Shown here in pieces: positions 42,640-54,917 of a stretch of DNA of 64,000 bases. The notes beneath the pieces are model-generated. The model searched no databases, was not told the origin of the DNA, and saw only the letters and a program-made list of their open reading frames with translations. This DNA comes from Prillingera fragicola (taxonomy: Eukaryota > Basidiomycota > Tremellomycetes > Trichosporonales > Trichosporonaceae), in the NCBI GenBank assembly GCA_002335605.1, contig BEDY01000007.1, forward strand, positions 930,001 through 994,000. The letters are read 5' to 3'. Each line of letters opens with the position of its first letter. Within the stretch, counting starts at the first letter, position 1. Made by a program: the position numbers and the translations under genes.

Positions 42640-43868
42640 CAGCATGGCAGGGCCGAGGAAGCGAGGTTGAAGGTGGTGAGAAAGAGGCTCACGCTGCCGA
42701 CGACATGAACGCTGTGGAACTTGGCTGCTCCTCAGACCAGTGCATACGCAGCCTCACCTCACTGCTCTGCGCACACTGACACGGAAACACCCTCGCTTAA
42801 CTCCCAGCCCTACATCGCACAGCTCAGCTCACACTGCGCGCGTTGGTGCAACCGACCTCCACCCCACCACCAAGCGACCATGGGACAGTCTTGAGTATCC
42901 TCGGACATTCCGGCTCAGACCCATCTTCGGCCTCCATTCCACACCAGCTCCACACCATTTGCCACTCTACAAGGACTATCTCAGAACACACCGTGTGCGC
43001 GTTACGGCGTTACCAGGCTATGGCGGTGTGGAACGTGTTGCTGCTTTTGCTACTGACTTGCTGCGGTGGTCGTGGATAAGCTGCTTGGTGGGCTGTGATT
43101 GAGGTCGAGGTTGGCCGCGCTGCGGTATACAACCTGCGCCATGCAGGGGTGTGAAGGTGGATGAACTTTGTGGGGATTGCAGCAGTGTGAGTGTGTTGCT
43201 TGGCTGAGGCGATGATGTACTCCTGGGAGCGAGTCCTCGAGGTCCACGACGTGTTGACTGGAAGCTGCGAGCCGAGGACGACGAACCTTTCACACCCGCA
43301 GACACTGACCGAGTTTGACCGACAACCCCAGATACATGCTCACACACCTGCTCATTCAAAGACTGCGTTCGTTGCGACTCGCCAAGACCCCTCCACCGCG
43401 CGTCTACATCCCAACATGCAAGCGACTGCTCAGCACAGTGCTCGCTACAACTGAGCACAGTACTCGCTACGATTGGCGCTACCGTTGACTCTCCCATGAC
43501 GCTGCTCTCTTGTCACCACCCCAGTTTCATTATCGGTCGTTGATCCGTTGCGCCCTACACCTGTGCGATCGCTGCGACAATCACCATTGTTCCCATTCCC
43601 GTGCGCCCTCTTCGTCACTGCATGACATCGCGAGCAGGCTTCATCGCACAGCGTCCAGCATGGGGCACTGGTAGCTTGCAACTTGCGACTCTGGCCACTG
43701 ACCTGGCAAGATGTATAAGAATGCAACCAGACCTTCGCTCAGAGCTTCAACTCGCTCTCTTCTCTCGACATTGTCAACCGCCGTCGCTCAACCACTTGCT
43801 AAACTTTACCAACATTGCACTTCTGCACGACACCACCACCGTTCATTACACCTCCATCCCAAAGCAAC
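41560..43868. other. Gene-poor stretch before the GPI-protein gene
   Basis: No gene recognised. Holds the last four octamers. Overlapping ORFs at 42740-43500 lack protein-like composition. The last 150 bases are the promoter and leader of the gene at 43869. Confidence 0.5.
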
Positions 43869-44696
43869 ATGCGCTCCACCCTCATCTTCGCCCTCCTCAC
43901 CACCCTCGCCGCCGCCCAAGTAACAGTAACAGTCACCGAGGTGCGGTACGAGACCGTCCAGGCCAGCCCCAACAACGACGCACCCACGCCCACCGCCGCA
44001 GCCGTCCCCGACCCACAGCCTACCAGCGACGACACCGAGTCGGAGCCCACGGCCACGGCCGCCGTCCAGGAGCCCGACCCCACGGGTGCTGCCACGCCAC
44101 AGAGCGAGCCCGCCAACACTGACGGGCCGACCTCCGCCGTCGCCACCACTGGCGCCGCTGCCACCGACGCTGGCACCGAGGAGCCCACCGCCACTGCCAC
44201 CGGCGCTGGCACTGAGGAGGCCACTGCCACGGGCACCGGCACGGAGGAGCCCACCGCCACTGCCACGGGCACCGAGACCGGCGCGACCTCCGAGGACACG
44301 GCCTCCGCGTCCGCCTCAGACGCCGCCCAGTGGTCCACGGGGCGCGCGTGGACGCAGACCGGCGCGTGGACCCGCGTCGGCACGGCCGGCACGCGCGTGT
44401 GGACGGCCACGGGTGGGTGGACCAAGACTGGCGCCGTGAGCGCGCTCAAGACGCCGACCGGGTCGGCGCTCTGGGCTACTGCGAGCGCTAGCAATGCGTC
44501 GTCGGGCGTGCCGGCGACGCTTAGTGGGATCCTGCCTAGTGTGAGCGCTAGTGCTACGTCGGCGCCCGTGTCGCCGCCGCCTACTAGTGCGGCGGCGACG
44601 AGTGCGACCGTCGGCACGCTTACGTCTGGCGCTGGGCGGGTTGGGGTTGCCTCTGCGGCGCTTGTTGGCGCGCTCGCGCTTGTTCTTGTTCTCTGA
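43869..44696 (+). CDS. Thr/Ser/Ala-rich GPI-anchored cell-wall protein
   Basis: Single-exon ORF of 275 residues. Signal peptide MRSTLIFALLTTLAAAQ, then a Val/Thr segment, then long Thr/Glu/Pro repeats of the type GTEEPTATATG in at least three imperfect copies. A second repeat zone has Trp-Thr-Gly units (AWTQTGAWTRVG, TGGWTKTG). The protein ends in a Ser/Thr-rich stalk and a hydrophobic tail (GVASAALVGALALVLVL), the pattern of a GPI signal. Expected to be heavily O-mannosylated and fixed to membrane or wall. No enzymatic domain. The repeat DNA makes long open frames on other strands, which I treat as by-products. Confidence 0.8.
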   Translation: MRSTLIFALLTTLAAAQVTVTVTEVRYETVQASPNNDAPTPTAAAVPDPQPTSDDTESEPTATAAVQEPDPTGAATPQSEPANTDGPTSAVATTGAAATDAGTEEPTATATGAGTEEATATGTGTEEPTATATGTETGATSEDTASASASDAAQWSTGRAWTQTGAWTRVGTAGTRVWTATGGWTKTGAVSALKTPTGSALWATASASNASSGVPATLSGILPSVSASATSAPVSPPPTSAAATSATVGTLTSGAGRVGVASAALVGALALVLVL

Positions 44697-44877
44697 GCGC
44701 TGCTTTGCACGGACACAATGATGCTTTGCTAGAGTTAGTTTACACGCTGGTTTAGTCGTTTCCGTAATGTCTCGCTGGCCTGGCTCGCCGCGGGTGTATG
44801 CAGCCGAACCCGTCTTCTCTTCCTGCACCTTTGCCATCCTGCACCGCCCAGCCCTCAGCAGCACAATCCATACATCA

Positions 44878-45646
44878 CTAAGCCTGCTTCTCAGCCGACT
44901 CGGCAGCCTCCGCCGCCTCCTCCTCGCGGTACTCGTTGATCGCAGCCTCGACCGTGCGGAACCTGTATCATAAGCCTCCACTACCTTGGACGGTACCCAC
45001 GCCTCGAGACCCTTGGGGAATCCACCGTAGCCGAGAACGTGCAGCATGCCCTCGCGGATCTCGACCTCGGTGAGGCCGTTGCGGAGCGCGCCCTTGGTGT
45101 GGCCCTTGAGCTCCTGGGTGTGGCCGCCGAGGGCCAGGATGCTGTGTCGTTAGTGTCATAGGTCGTGGTGTTGAGATTGTCTGGGACAGAACAGGTGAGA
45201 TCGGTGAGACAGGCCGGTTTCCGCTGCTTAGCGTAGTGGTTGGTGTCCATGCTCGGCGGGGAGGGGCTCTGATGCGAGACGCAGCATCGGCGTTGCGCAG
45301 GACATCAACAACCGCCCAGGTCGATCCCACACGGTTGCCCACTGCACGGCAAGCACGCAAGCACGGCGCCATCTCACTCCCTCCCCTGGTCCACCAGCGC
45401 AAGCACTCACGTAATAACGACCAAGCTCCTGTACTTCAACTCCAACCCAGGCCGGCTCCAGATACCCTCCCAAGCACAGCGCGTGACATACTCTTGCGCC
45501 GGACGCGCAAAGTCGGAGCAGCCCTTTTGCAGCGCTGCGTCGACGTACTTGTCGCCTAGGACTTTACGGCGGGTCTGGATGCCGGCGTCGAAGAGGGTGC
45601 TGTAGGCTTCGGCTTCGGCTGGGGTTGTGTTCTGGTGGGCTGACAT
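44878..45646 (-). CDS. Carboxymuconolactone decarboxylase-family protein
   Basis: Three exons on the minus strand, 45646-45411, 45141-45001 and 44962-44878, 153 residues. Spliced core reads SLVVITILALGGHTQELKGHTKGAL, then NGLTEVEIREGMLHVLGYGGFPKGLEA, which fits the CMD/AhpD fold signature (HxxxAxxxGxTxxEIxExxxH and GFP). The second intron uses donor GTGGGT, chosen so that GLEA joins FRTVEAAINEYREEE. Family members include 4-carboxymuconolactone decarboxylase of the beta-ketoadipate route, and peroxidase-like AhpD proteins; AhpD's CxxC pair is not present, so a decarboxylase-type or unknown role is likelier. No targeting signal: cytosolic. The first intron is long (269 nt). Confidence 0.85.
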
Positions 45647-47628
45647 TGTGCTGTGTCTGTTTGCTTTGACTAGAGTGTGTGAGAGAGATGGTGTAGAAGA
45701 GCACTGAGAGATCGCAGAGCAGCTCTAGCCGATTGTGGAGGGTGCCCGGAATTCACCGGCTTTTCAATTGCTCCGTGCTCGTAGTGCGGACATGACCCGA
45801 GTAGACCACGGAGTTGCAGGTGCAGGTGCAGGTGCATGTGCAGCAGGTATGCCTATGGGAGGAGACGAGGCTGTCTACCTGGAGGTGTGTGCATGTGGCT
45901 GCTTGAACTGTAGCTTGACACACTGGCGAGTGAGATGCTTTCGACTGAGACGAGATGCTCGGGTCATGTTCGGTTAAACAACATTACTGGCTGACGGCGC
46001 ACCCCTATCAGCAGCCAGCAATATTTATTCAGTATATCAGTGGTCTACGTGACAAGGATGGCACAGTAGAGCCAATCTACTCTCCACGGCAGACAGACGA
46101 GCGCTCAGCGCCTTGAAACAGTCGATGCTGTCAGACGGATAAAGCAAAATGACTGCTCAATCTCACCCGATCGCTCATCCCGTTATCAATTTCTTTGGCC
46201 GAGAAAGCCAACTGTCCATGCTAACTAGTGTACCATTTGGACTGTCCCCCAGCACTCTGAAGGTGTATCCCAGAGTTCAGAAGAGCCATACAAGGGAAGG
46301 CCTGCTGTCTCAGCCTCTGTGATCCAAGAGCATCAACGGAGTCGCGCTGTCCATGCAATATACTGAATTACTAATAATACTGAATTACTGAATTACGAAA
46401 ATACAAAAACCACGTGGTCCTAATTAGCGGGATCAAAATTGAGGAGGGTTCGGCCTCGGGGATGTTTCGGATATTCGGATAACGATCATCATTCTCGGTG
46501 TTCGGCACGACGACTGCGTTGGCTCTCTCTCTCTCTGTGTGCAGTTCATTCCTCATCGTTGCTCCATGCACAAGCTCAGTCTGGGCTGGGGGATGATCTC
46601 TGACCAATGGGGCAGCGTGCGTATACAAAACACATTTGCATCAATGGGAAGAGAACATTGTGATGGAGCTGGAGACTGGTGTGAGCCTCTCTGCTGATAA
46701 GCGGTGACCGAGACGAGCCGTTTCCCCGTAGAGGGGCTCTCGTGAATGGCTGCAACCAGAGTGCATGCACGCTGGAGGCGAGCTATGGTAACTGGGGCTG
46801 AGTGGGATCTGCACAAAAGAGCAAGGGGTACAGAGAGAGATACGAGAGGCAGAGAGCCAGAACGAGGTACGGAGCAAGCGAGATGACCGAACATAGTAGT
46901 GACGCACTCTCCTCTTCTTGCTCTTGCTCTCGAAATGACCGCGCTGCTTTTGGCCTCTTTCCCGCCTCACTCTTCACCTACACACCTCGCTGCTGCCTCT
47001 CCCCATTGTCTGCCAGCCCTCCCCCTCGCCCATCAAGCGATAGCGATTCGCAGCTCGCACTACCCCCTCATTGTCCGTTGCTGCCGGCCCATCGTGACCG
47101 TCGGAGTTGCACCCACTGTGCCAAGCGACAAGTGTTCACCTGACCAATCCACCACAATTATCAACCACCCGTTTTGCACTCTACTCTTTCACCTACTCTC
47201 TTGCTATTCTATCTCACTCTATACCGCTGTATCTGCCCACTCTCCGACGACTCCTCGACAACAGATTGTGCATTGATCGCGACTGGGCTCCCGCCGCTCG
47301 CCGAGGCTCCTCCGAGCAGTGGAGTAGGTGCCTCGGTCAATACATGGCTTCTGACAACCCAGTCTTCTCACATCTCCATACCCAAAGCACGTTGCTCAAC
47401 AGTCTCCAGTGCACACACCGCAACTACTAGTCGACTGCATCACCGCATCACCACGCACACCGCACACCATCACAAACCCCCCCGACACACCTCGCCTCGC
47501 CTCGCCTCCCACGCACAGCCCCTCTACTATCACACAACACACTGCCCACCACACCCTCTGCACTTCACTCTGCACCACCACCCCCAACACTCCCCCCTCG
47601 TGTCAGTCGGTTACGCAGTGTGCGCAGC
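45647..47628. other. Long intergenic region, nothing recognised
   Basis: 2 kb without a recognised gene. Contains a three-copy GCAGGT repeat at 45816-45833, an AT-rich patch near 46370-46430, and a C-rich 300-base stretch before 47629 that is probably the leader of the RING gene. Confidence 0.5.
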
Positions 47629-50600
47629 ATGAGCGCCCCGCGCGCGTCATCAGCGTCCATGCCAGCGGCATCGGGGCCGACGGCAACGCCCAGCCCGGCG
47701 TGCACAGACGCGCCAGTATCCCCGGGGTCGGCGTCCTTTCCCCTCGCGCAACTGGGACTAGGCAGCTCGAGCTCGTCGACGGCGTCCACCGACTCGTTCG
47801 CTGGGTCCTCCACCGTTAGCGCCGGGGCGGGGAGGAAACGCGAAGCCCGCGAAGTGGAAGAAGGCCAAGCTGGCGTGCCCCCAAAGCGCCGTGCAAGCCC
47901 TCGCGTGCAGGTGCAGGTCCGCCGTGCGTCGAGGAGAGACAGTGGCGACGCCATGGATGTTGACCCCGTTTCGCCAGGGCTGGAGAGTGGGAGTGGAAGC
48001 GACGAGGACGTCGCTACGCCACTCGCAAGGACGGGCCCCGTGTTGGCCACTGCGCTTGCGAGCGCGAGCGGAACTGGGTCGAGCGACATGGCAACCCTCT
48101 TGCCGAGTGCGCCGCCATTTAGCCAGTTTTACCTACCGAGGCAGACTGTGGGTGGCGACTCGTTGTCGCTGTCGTCGGAAGCGTCATCGTCGTCCTCCCC
48201 GGCAGTGTCGCCTGGACCGGGTGCTGCGCCAGTTATGCCGCTGTCGGGCCTGCTCAACGCGCCGTGGCCACCTACGTCCTCGGCAAGGTCCCAGTCCTTT
48301 TCCTCCGCATCAGCGGCGTCCGCGGCTATCACTTCCCGCGCAAGCTCGGCCTCGCCTCCACGGCCAGCACGCGCCGACGCCCGTTCGCCACCCCAAGTAG
48401 AGTTTGAATTTGGCGGCTTCTTCCCCATCATGGCCACCCAGTCAACCGACAGCTCGGCCTCGGCGTCGCGCCGCGACAGCGTCGCCTCGGCAGCAGTGTC
48501 AGAGGCCCACTTTAATCAGACTCGACTAGGCAACACGGGGGGCGTCTATAGCGAGCTCGGCAGCTTTGAGCCCCAGCGGCGCACTCGCGCCCCCACCCGC
48601 TTGGCTGATGTTGTCGACGAGTGGGGTCTTCTCACCGAGATGGGACCTGTTCGAGCTAGCGATCTGCAGACCATGGTTCCTACTACTACATGGCCCGCAC
48701 CCTCCCCCCCCGCCCCGAGTTCGACGGCAGCACCAGTGACACTCCAGACGGTGCCATGGGCACAAGCCGCTGCTCCAGGCTCCAGGGACCTGGGCAGCGC
48801 TGAAGCCTATCTGGTCTACCTCCGCTTGCAAGCTGCATACGATCGCATCAGGACCGTAGGAACGAACCAGCGTCACCTACCTCCAAATTCTCATCTCTCG
48901 GACAGCCCGCCCCCAGCTTCGGCTACACCCACCGCCACGGACGAGGCTCTCGAGGCCGAAATAATCGCTCAAAGTGTACGGGTTGAGGCTCTTCGTTCTG
49001 CCCCCCAGCGCGCAAGCACCGCAAGATCAACGATTGTTCCAGAAAATTACTCTGCACTCCCGCCTCTGCCGCTTCGTCGCCCAGAGGTCACGCACCGCAC
49101 ATCGACAGACAACGACACAATCTCGATCGCGGAACTCATACCCGTCCTCGGCGGCGCCGTCGCGCACTCGGGCGACGGCACAGTCTATCTCGACGGCACA
49201 GCGCCGTGGCCCCGCCTGGTCCCACGTACGCCGCCTGGCCAAGAACCAAACTACTGGGAACGCGAAGTGCCTCTGTCGGCTGCAGCGCGGATGGAACGCG
49301 TCCTTGAACGTATGGCCGATCACGTCCTCGCGCGCGCGCAGTCCGAGGCTACACCAGCGGCAGCCCTCTCCGCGCGCCGCGTAGCCATGCAGGCACTTAT
49401 ACAGCAGGCAGGCACGCAGCCGGCCAGGTGGGAACCGGCACCCAACCTCTTTTCCCAACTGCGCCGCGCCACGGAGCCCTCCCACGCCGCGGGAATGGAT
49501 ACTACCACTGTTGTGGCTGCTGAAGACGTCGACATGGACTCTGTCGTCTCCCCCGGTATTGCGGCACAGCGAACCCCGGCGGCGGCGCAGCGGTTGTTGG
49601 ACCGGTGGGACGCCGAGGATGGTGCTCGGTCTGCGCCGAGGCGCGCCCTCGAGCTCGAGGTCGCTGCAGCCAATGCGACGCTGCGTCAGTCACCGCCTAT
49701 CAGCTCGACGTCGCTGGAAGCGCTGTATGAGCGCCTCAAGCTGCTGATGGAGGATGACGCGCTCGTCACTGCCATGCTGCATGTGCGACACGCGCAGGCT
49801 TGCCATCTCCTCGAGACGCCCGAGACGCTCGGAGTCTACGCTTCCAGGCTGCGGCACAGGACGAGCCGGCTCGAGGGCCAAGTGTTTTCACACCGCATGG
49901 CCGCAGTAGAGCACTCCCACACCATGGCACTTCTCCGCGCCACGCGTACGAGCAACGGTGCCGGGTCCAGGCGGAGCGGCGCACAGTTGGTCGGACCAGA
50001 CGCGCAGGCGCAGGCCCAGCTCGCTCGCGACCGCGGACGCGCCAGCGCAGCCGACCACGCAGAGTACCTCGCTGATATCCGCTTTGACCTCGCCACGACT
50101 GAGCGCGCGCGGAGAGACGCTGCGCGCCGCACGCAGAGTGGGTCCCTCGACTCGGCACTTGCAGCGTACGCCGAGATGCTGCACGGCCGCGCGGCTAGTG
50201 CCTTCGCTGCCTCCTCGCGCATCCTGACCCCACCCAGCGTCGAGGAGGAAGCCCCGCCCACGTCTGCTGACGCGATTGTGCGGCTGCGCGCCAGGTGGGC
50301 TCGTGAAGACGCGGCTCGTAATGAGCCGGTACCCTCGATGCATCACGAATACCGGCCGCCGACCAGTGATGCAGAGGACACGGCGCAGTTTGCTGTCCGC
50401 CTGACAGTGGCTCTCAACCTCGGCGACAGCGACATGTCCTCGATCGTCGACTCGGCCCACGCCCACCTCACGACTGCCCACCACCCCGTCGCGGACCGGG
50501 ACGAGTACGTCCTGTGGTGCGTGCGCCAGGCCACGGTCCCCGCCAACCCCGAAGCGACCGCCATGGTTGCGCGGGCCCGCGCGCGCGTCCCTACGATGAA

Positions 50601-52029
50601 CTTTCGGGCCGGGGCTGGATTCCTCGCTGACATTGAGCTCGACATGGATGCAGCTGAAAGGGCCCTCATCGCCTCCGAGGCGCGCCAGCCGGTCGTCTTT
50701 GACGGCACGCAGCGCACTGCCACCGAGCTCGCGGCGGCGTGCACGGACGTGAGCCCATCCCAGGTGTTCAAGCAGTGGCGGGGGCTCGCGGTGCGATGCA
50801 CCACCCTCCTCGCGACGGCAGATGGCCGCGCTGGGCCGAATGACCACGCGGTGGGGAGATACTATGCTGAGCTGGAACGTCGCTTCTGGCACCGCCGCAA
50901 CGCCGCTGCACTAGCCCGGGCGCCGGCACCAGCGGCGTCACTCGCCGACTGGATGGCCACCCGGACCCCGCCCGAGGAGTCCGTGGCGCGCTTGGCGCAG
51001 ATGCTCGAGGCACGCTTGGCGCAGCTGCCCGAGGCGGGCGACGTCGCGTCGCGATCCCGCGAACGGCTAGACTGGCTCACGCGGCATGTTGCAGAGCAGC
51101 GCGTCGCGCAGCATCTTGCAGAGCAGCGCGTCGCGCGTGGTATCCCGAACACGCTGCCGTCCCCCGTTCCAGCACCGGCGCGCGACCTGCTGCTCGTCCA
51201 CGGCCCCCTGCCGCGCCCGCCCGAGGGAGGATACGGTGCTGGTCTTCGGCGCGCGCGCGCCGCGAGGAACCAGCAGCGCACGGCGGCGTTGACGGTGGAG
51301 GCGTACGAGGCTGGGCGGCGGCTGGCTGCTGCCCGTGACCTCGCTGCCGTCCAGGACACGGAGACCATCACCTCGACGATCGCGGCGTACGCCGCGGATC
51401 TCGAGCGTCTAAACGTCCCAGCGGCGCACCATGGGTGGGTCGGTGCTGCCCCGCGCGGCCCTGTACCCACGGGGCAATGCCCGGCACGCGCTTCTGCGGC
51501 CGCGTCAAAGGTTACCAAGGCGTCGAGCCCGGCGTATACCGAGACAGTGACTCGGAATGTCGCTTATACCGCTGCGAGGCTGCCGGCGCCGCAGAAACGC
51601 GCGTTTGCCGATCTCGTGCTTGTGCGTAAACCTTGGAGTTGCGTCGAGGGGTGTGACGTTGGCGGGGAGAAGGACGACGAGTGTGGGATCTGCCAGGACG
51701 AGGTATGTCCACCGTGCAGAGCGAGGCTGACGGCAGTACGACCCCGAGGACGGCACGGCGGTCACGCCGTGTAAACACATGTTCCACGGCAGCTGCATTG
51801 ACGTGAGTCGCTTGGTCTTGCTCCGCTGACCCACCAGTCGTGGCACGCCACCCCCGCAGCGAGCACGTGTCCCATGTGTCGCCGGGACCTGTCTGCGTTG
51901 CCTATCATGCGCAAGTGCGTCGACACTTGTGGCGGCGTTGATGCTGTCCGGCTCTGGATGGAGGCGCCTGTTGATGTGCTGCATATGCAGCAGGGGCATG
52001 GGGGGAGGTTTGGGAGGTTGTTCGGTTGA
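47629..52029 (+). CDS. Giant RING-H2 protein, probable E3 ubiquitin ligase
   Basis: Three exons, 47629-51702, 51737-51802 and 51838-52029, 1443 residues. The first exon is a single 4.1-kb open frame, unusual beside its intron-rich neighbours. Residues 1-450 are Ser/Ala/Pro-rich and disordered. About 450-1320 is Ala/Arg/Glu-rich and mostly helical, with recurring units such as RWDAEDGAR and RWAREDAAR, and AEQRVAQHLAEQRVAR. The RING-H2 finger is split by both introns and sits at the end: CGICQDE, then TPCKHMFHGSCID, then CPMCRRDL, giving C-x2-C, C-x-H-x2-H-x2-C and C-x2-C. It should recruit E2 enzymes; the helical region probably binds substrate (inference). After the finger comes a short VDAVRLWMEAP tail. 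No known full-length architecture recognised. Confidence 0.8.
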
Positions 52030-52254
52030 GTGTCGTGCAGCCTTCAGGCGGCAGTCGAGCTGTCGTCCGACCTCGGCTTCCTTGTGTCAAGTTGCACCAT
52101 TCACCCATTTCTCTCTACCCACCCATTTACCACTCTCTACCCACGCATGGACAATGTCCTGACGAACTTAGTAATGATTGTGCAGTACTGTTGCCATTGA
52201 TAGTGTATGTGATGGATTGCTCTCGTAACTGTACAACAGATGCGTTATAGATCT

Positions 52255-53287
52255 CTACAGCAGGCTCACGGCCGCAACGACAGCAGCCACAAGCCACCCC
52301 CCTCGGACACTGCACGCCACAGCGCCCGAGGTCATGCTGCCGTTACTCCCAGCATACAGCACCCCCAAGTCATTCAGCACGCCCGTACGCCGCCGCGCGT
52401 CATCAGCGAGAAACAACGTGTTGTCGGGATTCACCCCTTGCTGCCCGTGTCAGCCTCGAACACCACGAGCACGCACCATGTCGTACATTGCGCCAAACCA
52501 GAAATACCGCTCGACCCAAGCCGTAGCGTCCAGCCACGCCATGCTGGCGTTCATGAATGCCCAGATCTCGGGCTGGCTCGCTGGCGCCGGGTTGGCGACT
52601 GTAAAGTCTTGTACGGCGAATTCTGCCGTCAGCGCTGCGCAGACACGGAACGCACCAGTTAGCCAGATGGGCAGGCCGTGCTCGTCGTGCATGTCTTGTA
52701 GCGCGCCTTGGAGGTTCTCCAGCGTGGTGTCGTACTGGCGTCAGCGTTGTCGGGGGTGGACGTACCCAGTGCATGGCGAGGAAATCGGGATGACAACCGC
52801 CTTGGCAAGCGCTGAACCAGTCGCGGAGCCACTTCCGGCCAACGTCCCCGCCTGCTACGGCGGGTGAGCCGAGGCGGTAGCCCTTTGCTTTGAGGGGTTC
52901 GACGACTGTGATCCAGGTGCGCGCGGCGTCGGCTGGGGTGCAGTCTGCTTGCCCTGTGATGTCGGGCTCGTTGAAGGCGAGGACTGCGCGGTCGCGCGTC
53001 AGGCGTGTGTTGGAGAAGTTGGCGTCGGCGGCGAGCACGAAGGGGTCGACGTAGCTTGCGTTGCAGCCCCATAGCATTGGGATAAAGTCGAAGCGCGGCG
53101 CGGCGATGTGCCGCGTAGAGGTCACTGGGAAAGGGGACCAGGTGTAGTAGCTGCTTATGGTCGTGTTGGGGTGTTCAAAGCCGAGAGAAGGGACGTGGGC
53201 GCCGTTCGCCCAGGCTAGGCCTGGTTTGCCCGACCCGGCGGCTTTGACGCCGAGCAGGGTGAGCAGGGCGAGGGGCGGAATGAGCAT
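52255..53287 (-). CDS. GH128 endo-beta-1,3-glucanase, secreted and probably GPI-anchored
   Basis: Four exons on the minus strand: 53287-52766, 52734-52656, 52622-52477 and 52440-52255; 310 residues. The signal peptide is MLIPPLALLTLLGVKAAG. The Asl1/GH128 core shows LAWANG, FIPMLWGCN, LAFNEPDITGQAD (acid Glu107), GSPAVAG, FLAMHWYDTTLEN and IWLTEFAVQDF (nucleophile Glu201), then YFWFGAMYD. The 33-nt intron 52655-52623 is in frame and stop-free, so an unspliced reading would destroy the nucleophile motif; splicing restores WLTEFA. The end, WLVAAVVAAVSLL, is a GPI-type signal. Hydrolyses beta-1,3-glucan of the cell wall, by family knowledge. An upstream ATG at 53350 would spoil the signal peptide. 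Confidence 0.87.
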
Positions 53288-53878
53288 GAGGGGGCCGGGG
53301 TCTCGTGTGCCGCAGATTCTAGATTCTAGTGTCGTCGTAAGAGCGACCACGCCGAATTGGAGGGGTCCTCGTCGTCAGTTGTTGATGTCGACGTGCTCGC
53401 GAATCGGGCGATTGGGTACGTCTGGCTGAGAGGACTGGGTGGTATAAGCAGGGCACAAGAGTCGTTAACGGTCGTAAGTCTAGGAGAAATGAGAAAGAGT
53501 GCGTTGACATGAGCAGTTGAACAAACAAAGTGTTGGGGAGGCGATGCTGCTGCGCAAGACATGCCCGAGACGTCATCGTAAAAGACCGACGGCTCGGCGT
53601 GACACGGATGATGGCGAAGGACGCACCAGAGGCAGCGAGGTGGTACTATGCATGATATCTGTGGTGACAGCAAGAGCAACACCAATGCATAAGACTCTAT
53701 GCTCGGCTATCCACTGCTATTGAGCGGAACCAAACTCTTCCCCACCCTAGAGGTGACATGTCATCCACCAGATCAATCTCTTGCAACTCCACCCACCCCA
53801 TCAAAGTCTTATCGTCGATCCCCCGGCTCATCTCCTCCTCCCTCCTACTCTCACTTACACCCACACACATACACTAAA
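53288..53878. other. Divergent promoter region, GH128 and coactosin genes
   Basis: 591 bases between two divergently read genes, so it should hold both promoters. No coding signal recognised. Confidence 0.5.
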
Positions 53879-54917
53879 ATGGCCGACGTCAAGGACCCCA
53901 AGATCGCCGAGGGTACGTCCTGCCTGCCTCCCTGTTAGCGAAGGGCAAGGCACAGCCGAGCACGACAAGCAACGCGGAAATGTTTGCGCGCAACTCGGCT
54001 CGGCTCGTGACTGACGGCTGAACGGACATGTGTTGACTAGTGCAGCCTACGAGCTCGTGCGCAACGACAAGGAGGACACGACCTGGATGCTCCTCGACTA
54101 CGAGGTGCGTACTGCGTGAGCGTACGTGGGCGGAGTGACGCCGACGCCGACACCGAGCTCGGCGTTACTCGTCCCACCTGGCCATCTAGCAAAACCACCA
54201 CTCAAAGGCAGGACTAACGCCACAGTCGGACAAGTCGGACAAGCTCACCCTCTCGGCAACGGGCACGGGCGACCTGGCCGATTTCACGTCCAACCTGAAA
54301 CCCGAGCGCGCGAGCTTTGGCTTTGTCCGTGTAAAGTACGCCAACGACGAGCACAGCTTTCGCGAAAAGTTTGCTCTGGTTGTTTGGATTGGCGAAGACG
54401 TCAAGATTATGCGGAGGGCAAAGGTGCGTCGAGGCGTGGCGGGGCGAGCGAGTGTGGCTTCGGATGGGAGATGAGGTGGAGAGTGGACGCTGCAGAGTTC
54501 TGTTGGGACAGCAGCTACCCGCTGAGCTGCTTCTGAATGGCCCGACGAGCTGCTCGTGCCGGCTACGAGCAGGCGCTGCACTGTGCCGCCACGAGCAGGC
54601 GTATCACGGTGCCGCCGGTATCCCCCGGATTTTGCAACGTAGGCAGTCACCCCCAGCTCTCGCCGCATTCACCACTTTCCCCTCTTTGGCTGGCCGGGCT
54701 ATCACGGACGTTCTAACAGCGCAGGTCTCGGTCCACACGTCGGACGTCAAGAATGTCATTCGCTCCTTCTCCATCGAGGTCCAAGCGAGCAGCCCCAAGG
54801 ATCTCGAGGAGGTGAGTTGCTGCTGTAAGACAAGAGCTGACGGGGACGCAGGACGAGATCCTGAAGCGCTTGAGGCGTGCGGGTGGAGCCAACTATGACC
54901 GCTCCAAGTTTGACTAG
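53879..54917 (+). CDS. Coactosin-like actin-binding protein (ADF-H domain)
   Basis: Five exons, 53879-53912, 54046-54104, 54226-54423, 54725-54811 and 54852-54917, 147 residues. The product is one ADF-homology domain: AYELVRNDKEDTTWMLLDYE, ASFGFVRVKYANDE, REKFALVVWIGEDVKIMRRAK, then SFSIEVQASSPKDLEE, and the coactosin ending RRAGGANYD. These match coactosin at each block and at overall length. Coactosins bind F-actin and slow capping; cytoplasmic. Three of its introns (133, 121 and 301 nt) are longer than the local norm. All phases close. Confidence 0.92.

Noticed and set aside
43799..44716. 305-codon minus-strand Val/Ala-rich ORF
   Set aside because: Antisense of the GPI-type wall protein, which has a signal peptide, GPI tail and proper context.
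52623..52655. GH128 gene as an enzyme lacking its nucleophile (WLTGAF)
   Set aside because: A short in-frame intron with good GTGCGT donor and CTGAC branch site explains the apparent loss; splicing restores WLTEFA.
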